From: Actinomycetota bacterium
Lineage (GTDB): Bacteria > Actinomycetota > Rubrobacteria > Rubrobacterales > Rubrobacteraceae
Assembly (NCBI GenBank): GCA_020200675.1
Contig: JAIVIG010000348.1
Span: 1-5,585 of the forward strand
Direction: 5' to 3'
DNA length: 5,585 bases
Shown here one piece after another: positions 4,980-5,585 of this stretch. The translations under genes were made by a program, and so were the position numbers. How positions within the stretch are numbered: the stretch's first letter is position 1; every line of letters starts with the position of its first letter. The notes below the pieces were generated by a model. The model saw only the letters and a list, made by a program, of their open reading frames with translations, did no database searches and was not told the DNA's origin.

Positions 4980-5585
4980 CTAAGTTCCAACTTCAGCCGC
5001 CAGCATGGGATCGCTGGTCGGCTTGGGTGATCCACCCTCGGGCTCGACGGTCACCGCTATGACGTCGCCACCGCCCAGGGGATGCTCGACGACGGCGGCA
5101 ACCGAATCTTGCTTGGGCTTGAAGAGGCCGCTCGGTTTGGGGACGTCGTCCTCTATGACCCAGATCTGGTAGGTCTTACCCTCGGGCACCGGAGGCATGT
5201 TCTCGACCACTAGTACCGCCCGATCGCCCTCGAGGGTGACCAGCTCTGCCCGAGCTCCCTGCTCTGTCCCTGTGCCCCCAAGTTCCACCATCTGAGGCTC
5301 TTGTGGCTGGTCTTGCAGGCTCTGGATCCGGCCTTGGAGATCTTGCATCTCTCCCTGCAGGACCATGTTCCAGGAGAAGAGACCGATCACGAGCAGGGCC
5401 GCCGCGCCTAGCGCAAGGTTCCGGATACTCACCAACTCCCTCATCCCCGCGAGCCAGGACCGGTGGCTGACGCGAGGACGTTCCGCTTCGGCCTCGACCA
5501 CATCCATAATGCTCCTGCGCAGCTCCGGAGGCGGTTCCTGTTCTTGCGGGGAGAGCGCAAGCAGGCTGGCCACGGTGCCAAGTTC
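4980..5585 (-). CDS. RskA-like membrane anti-sigma factor (5' end beyond right edge)
   Basis: The frame is open to the window edge, giving 201 visible residues. A GTG at 5573 exists, but the sequence before it (ELGTV) continues the usual N-terminal domain, so the true start is probably outside. Order in the visible part: the end of the cytoplasmic sigma-binding domain with EPPPELRRSIMDVV (about 17-30), one membrane helix NLALGAAALLVIGLFSW (about 56-72), a short coiled-coil-like stretch LQGEMQDLQGRIQSLQDQ (about 76-93), then an extracytoplasmic RskA C-terminal domain. That domain carries the family-typical MPPVPEGKTYQIWVIEDD (about 130-147) and GDVIAVTVEPEGGSPKP near the end. By family it holds an ECF sigma factor, probably encoded just upstream outside the window, until released by proteolysis. 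The zinc-finger motif, if any, is not visible. Confidence 0.9.
   Translation of the reverse strand, partial: ELGTVASLLALSPQEQEPPPELRRSIMDVVEAEAERPRVSHRSWLAGMRELVSIRNLALGAAALLVIGLFSWNMVLQGEMQDLQGRIQSLQDQPQEPQMVELGGTGTEQGARAELVTLEGDRAVLVVENMPPVPEGKTYQIWVIEDDVPKPSGLFKPKQDSVAAVVEHPLGGGDVIAVTVEPEGGSPKPTSDPMLAAEVGT

Overview
The window is GC-rich, with tight gene packing, a RskA-type anti-sigma factor and a TetR/MFS pair. This fits a high-GC Gram-positive (Actinomycetota), possibly a deep branch such as Rubrobacter; the genus is a guess. Two blocks can be separated.

Left block (1 to about 4558). A minus-strand operon reads right to left. It starts with a TetR-family repressor (2801-2133), followed by a 565-residue PEP-utilizing enzyme carrying a linker/substrate domain and the swivelling phospho-histidine domain (2051-354). 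It ends with the start of a separate gene for the PEP-synthase/PPDK ATP-binding domain (357 to beyond the left edge), which overlaps the previous gene by ATGA. This is a dikinase split over two genes, with the domain order reversed relative to one-chain PEP synthase or rifampicin phosphotransferase. The architecture recalls the PpsA/PpsB subunits of phenylphosphate synthase. Divergent from tetR is a 14-helix DHA2-type MFS exporter (2988-4370). The roughly 190-bp gap between the two start codons holds an AT-rich nested palindrome that is a good candidate TetR operator. The simplest reading is a self-regulated unit that phosphorylates a small, perhaps aromatic or antibiotic, compound and exports it or related compounds. 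The substrate is not determinable from the sequence.

Boundary (4371-4655). This lower-GC stretch has no convincing gene. It holds several short direct repeats, including three TGCAA boxes at exact 10-bp spacing. Then comes the 3' part of a tRNA-Thr(CGU), from the anticodon loop to the discriminator base (4562-4603), with no 5' half. This is the usual signature of one end of an element integrated into a tRNA gene. From its orientation, the element, and hence the tetR/MFS/phosphotransferase cassette, would lie to the left, and native chromosome to the right.

Right block (4656-5585). Minus-strand, probably host genes: a RskA-like membrane anti-sigma factor, cut by the right edge at its 5' end, followed 21 bp later by a 100-residue protein of unknown function.
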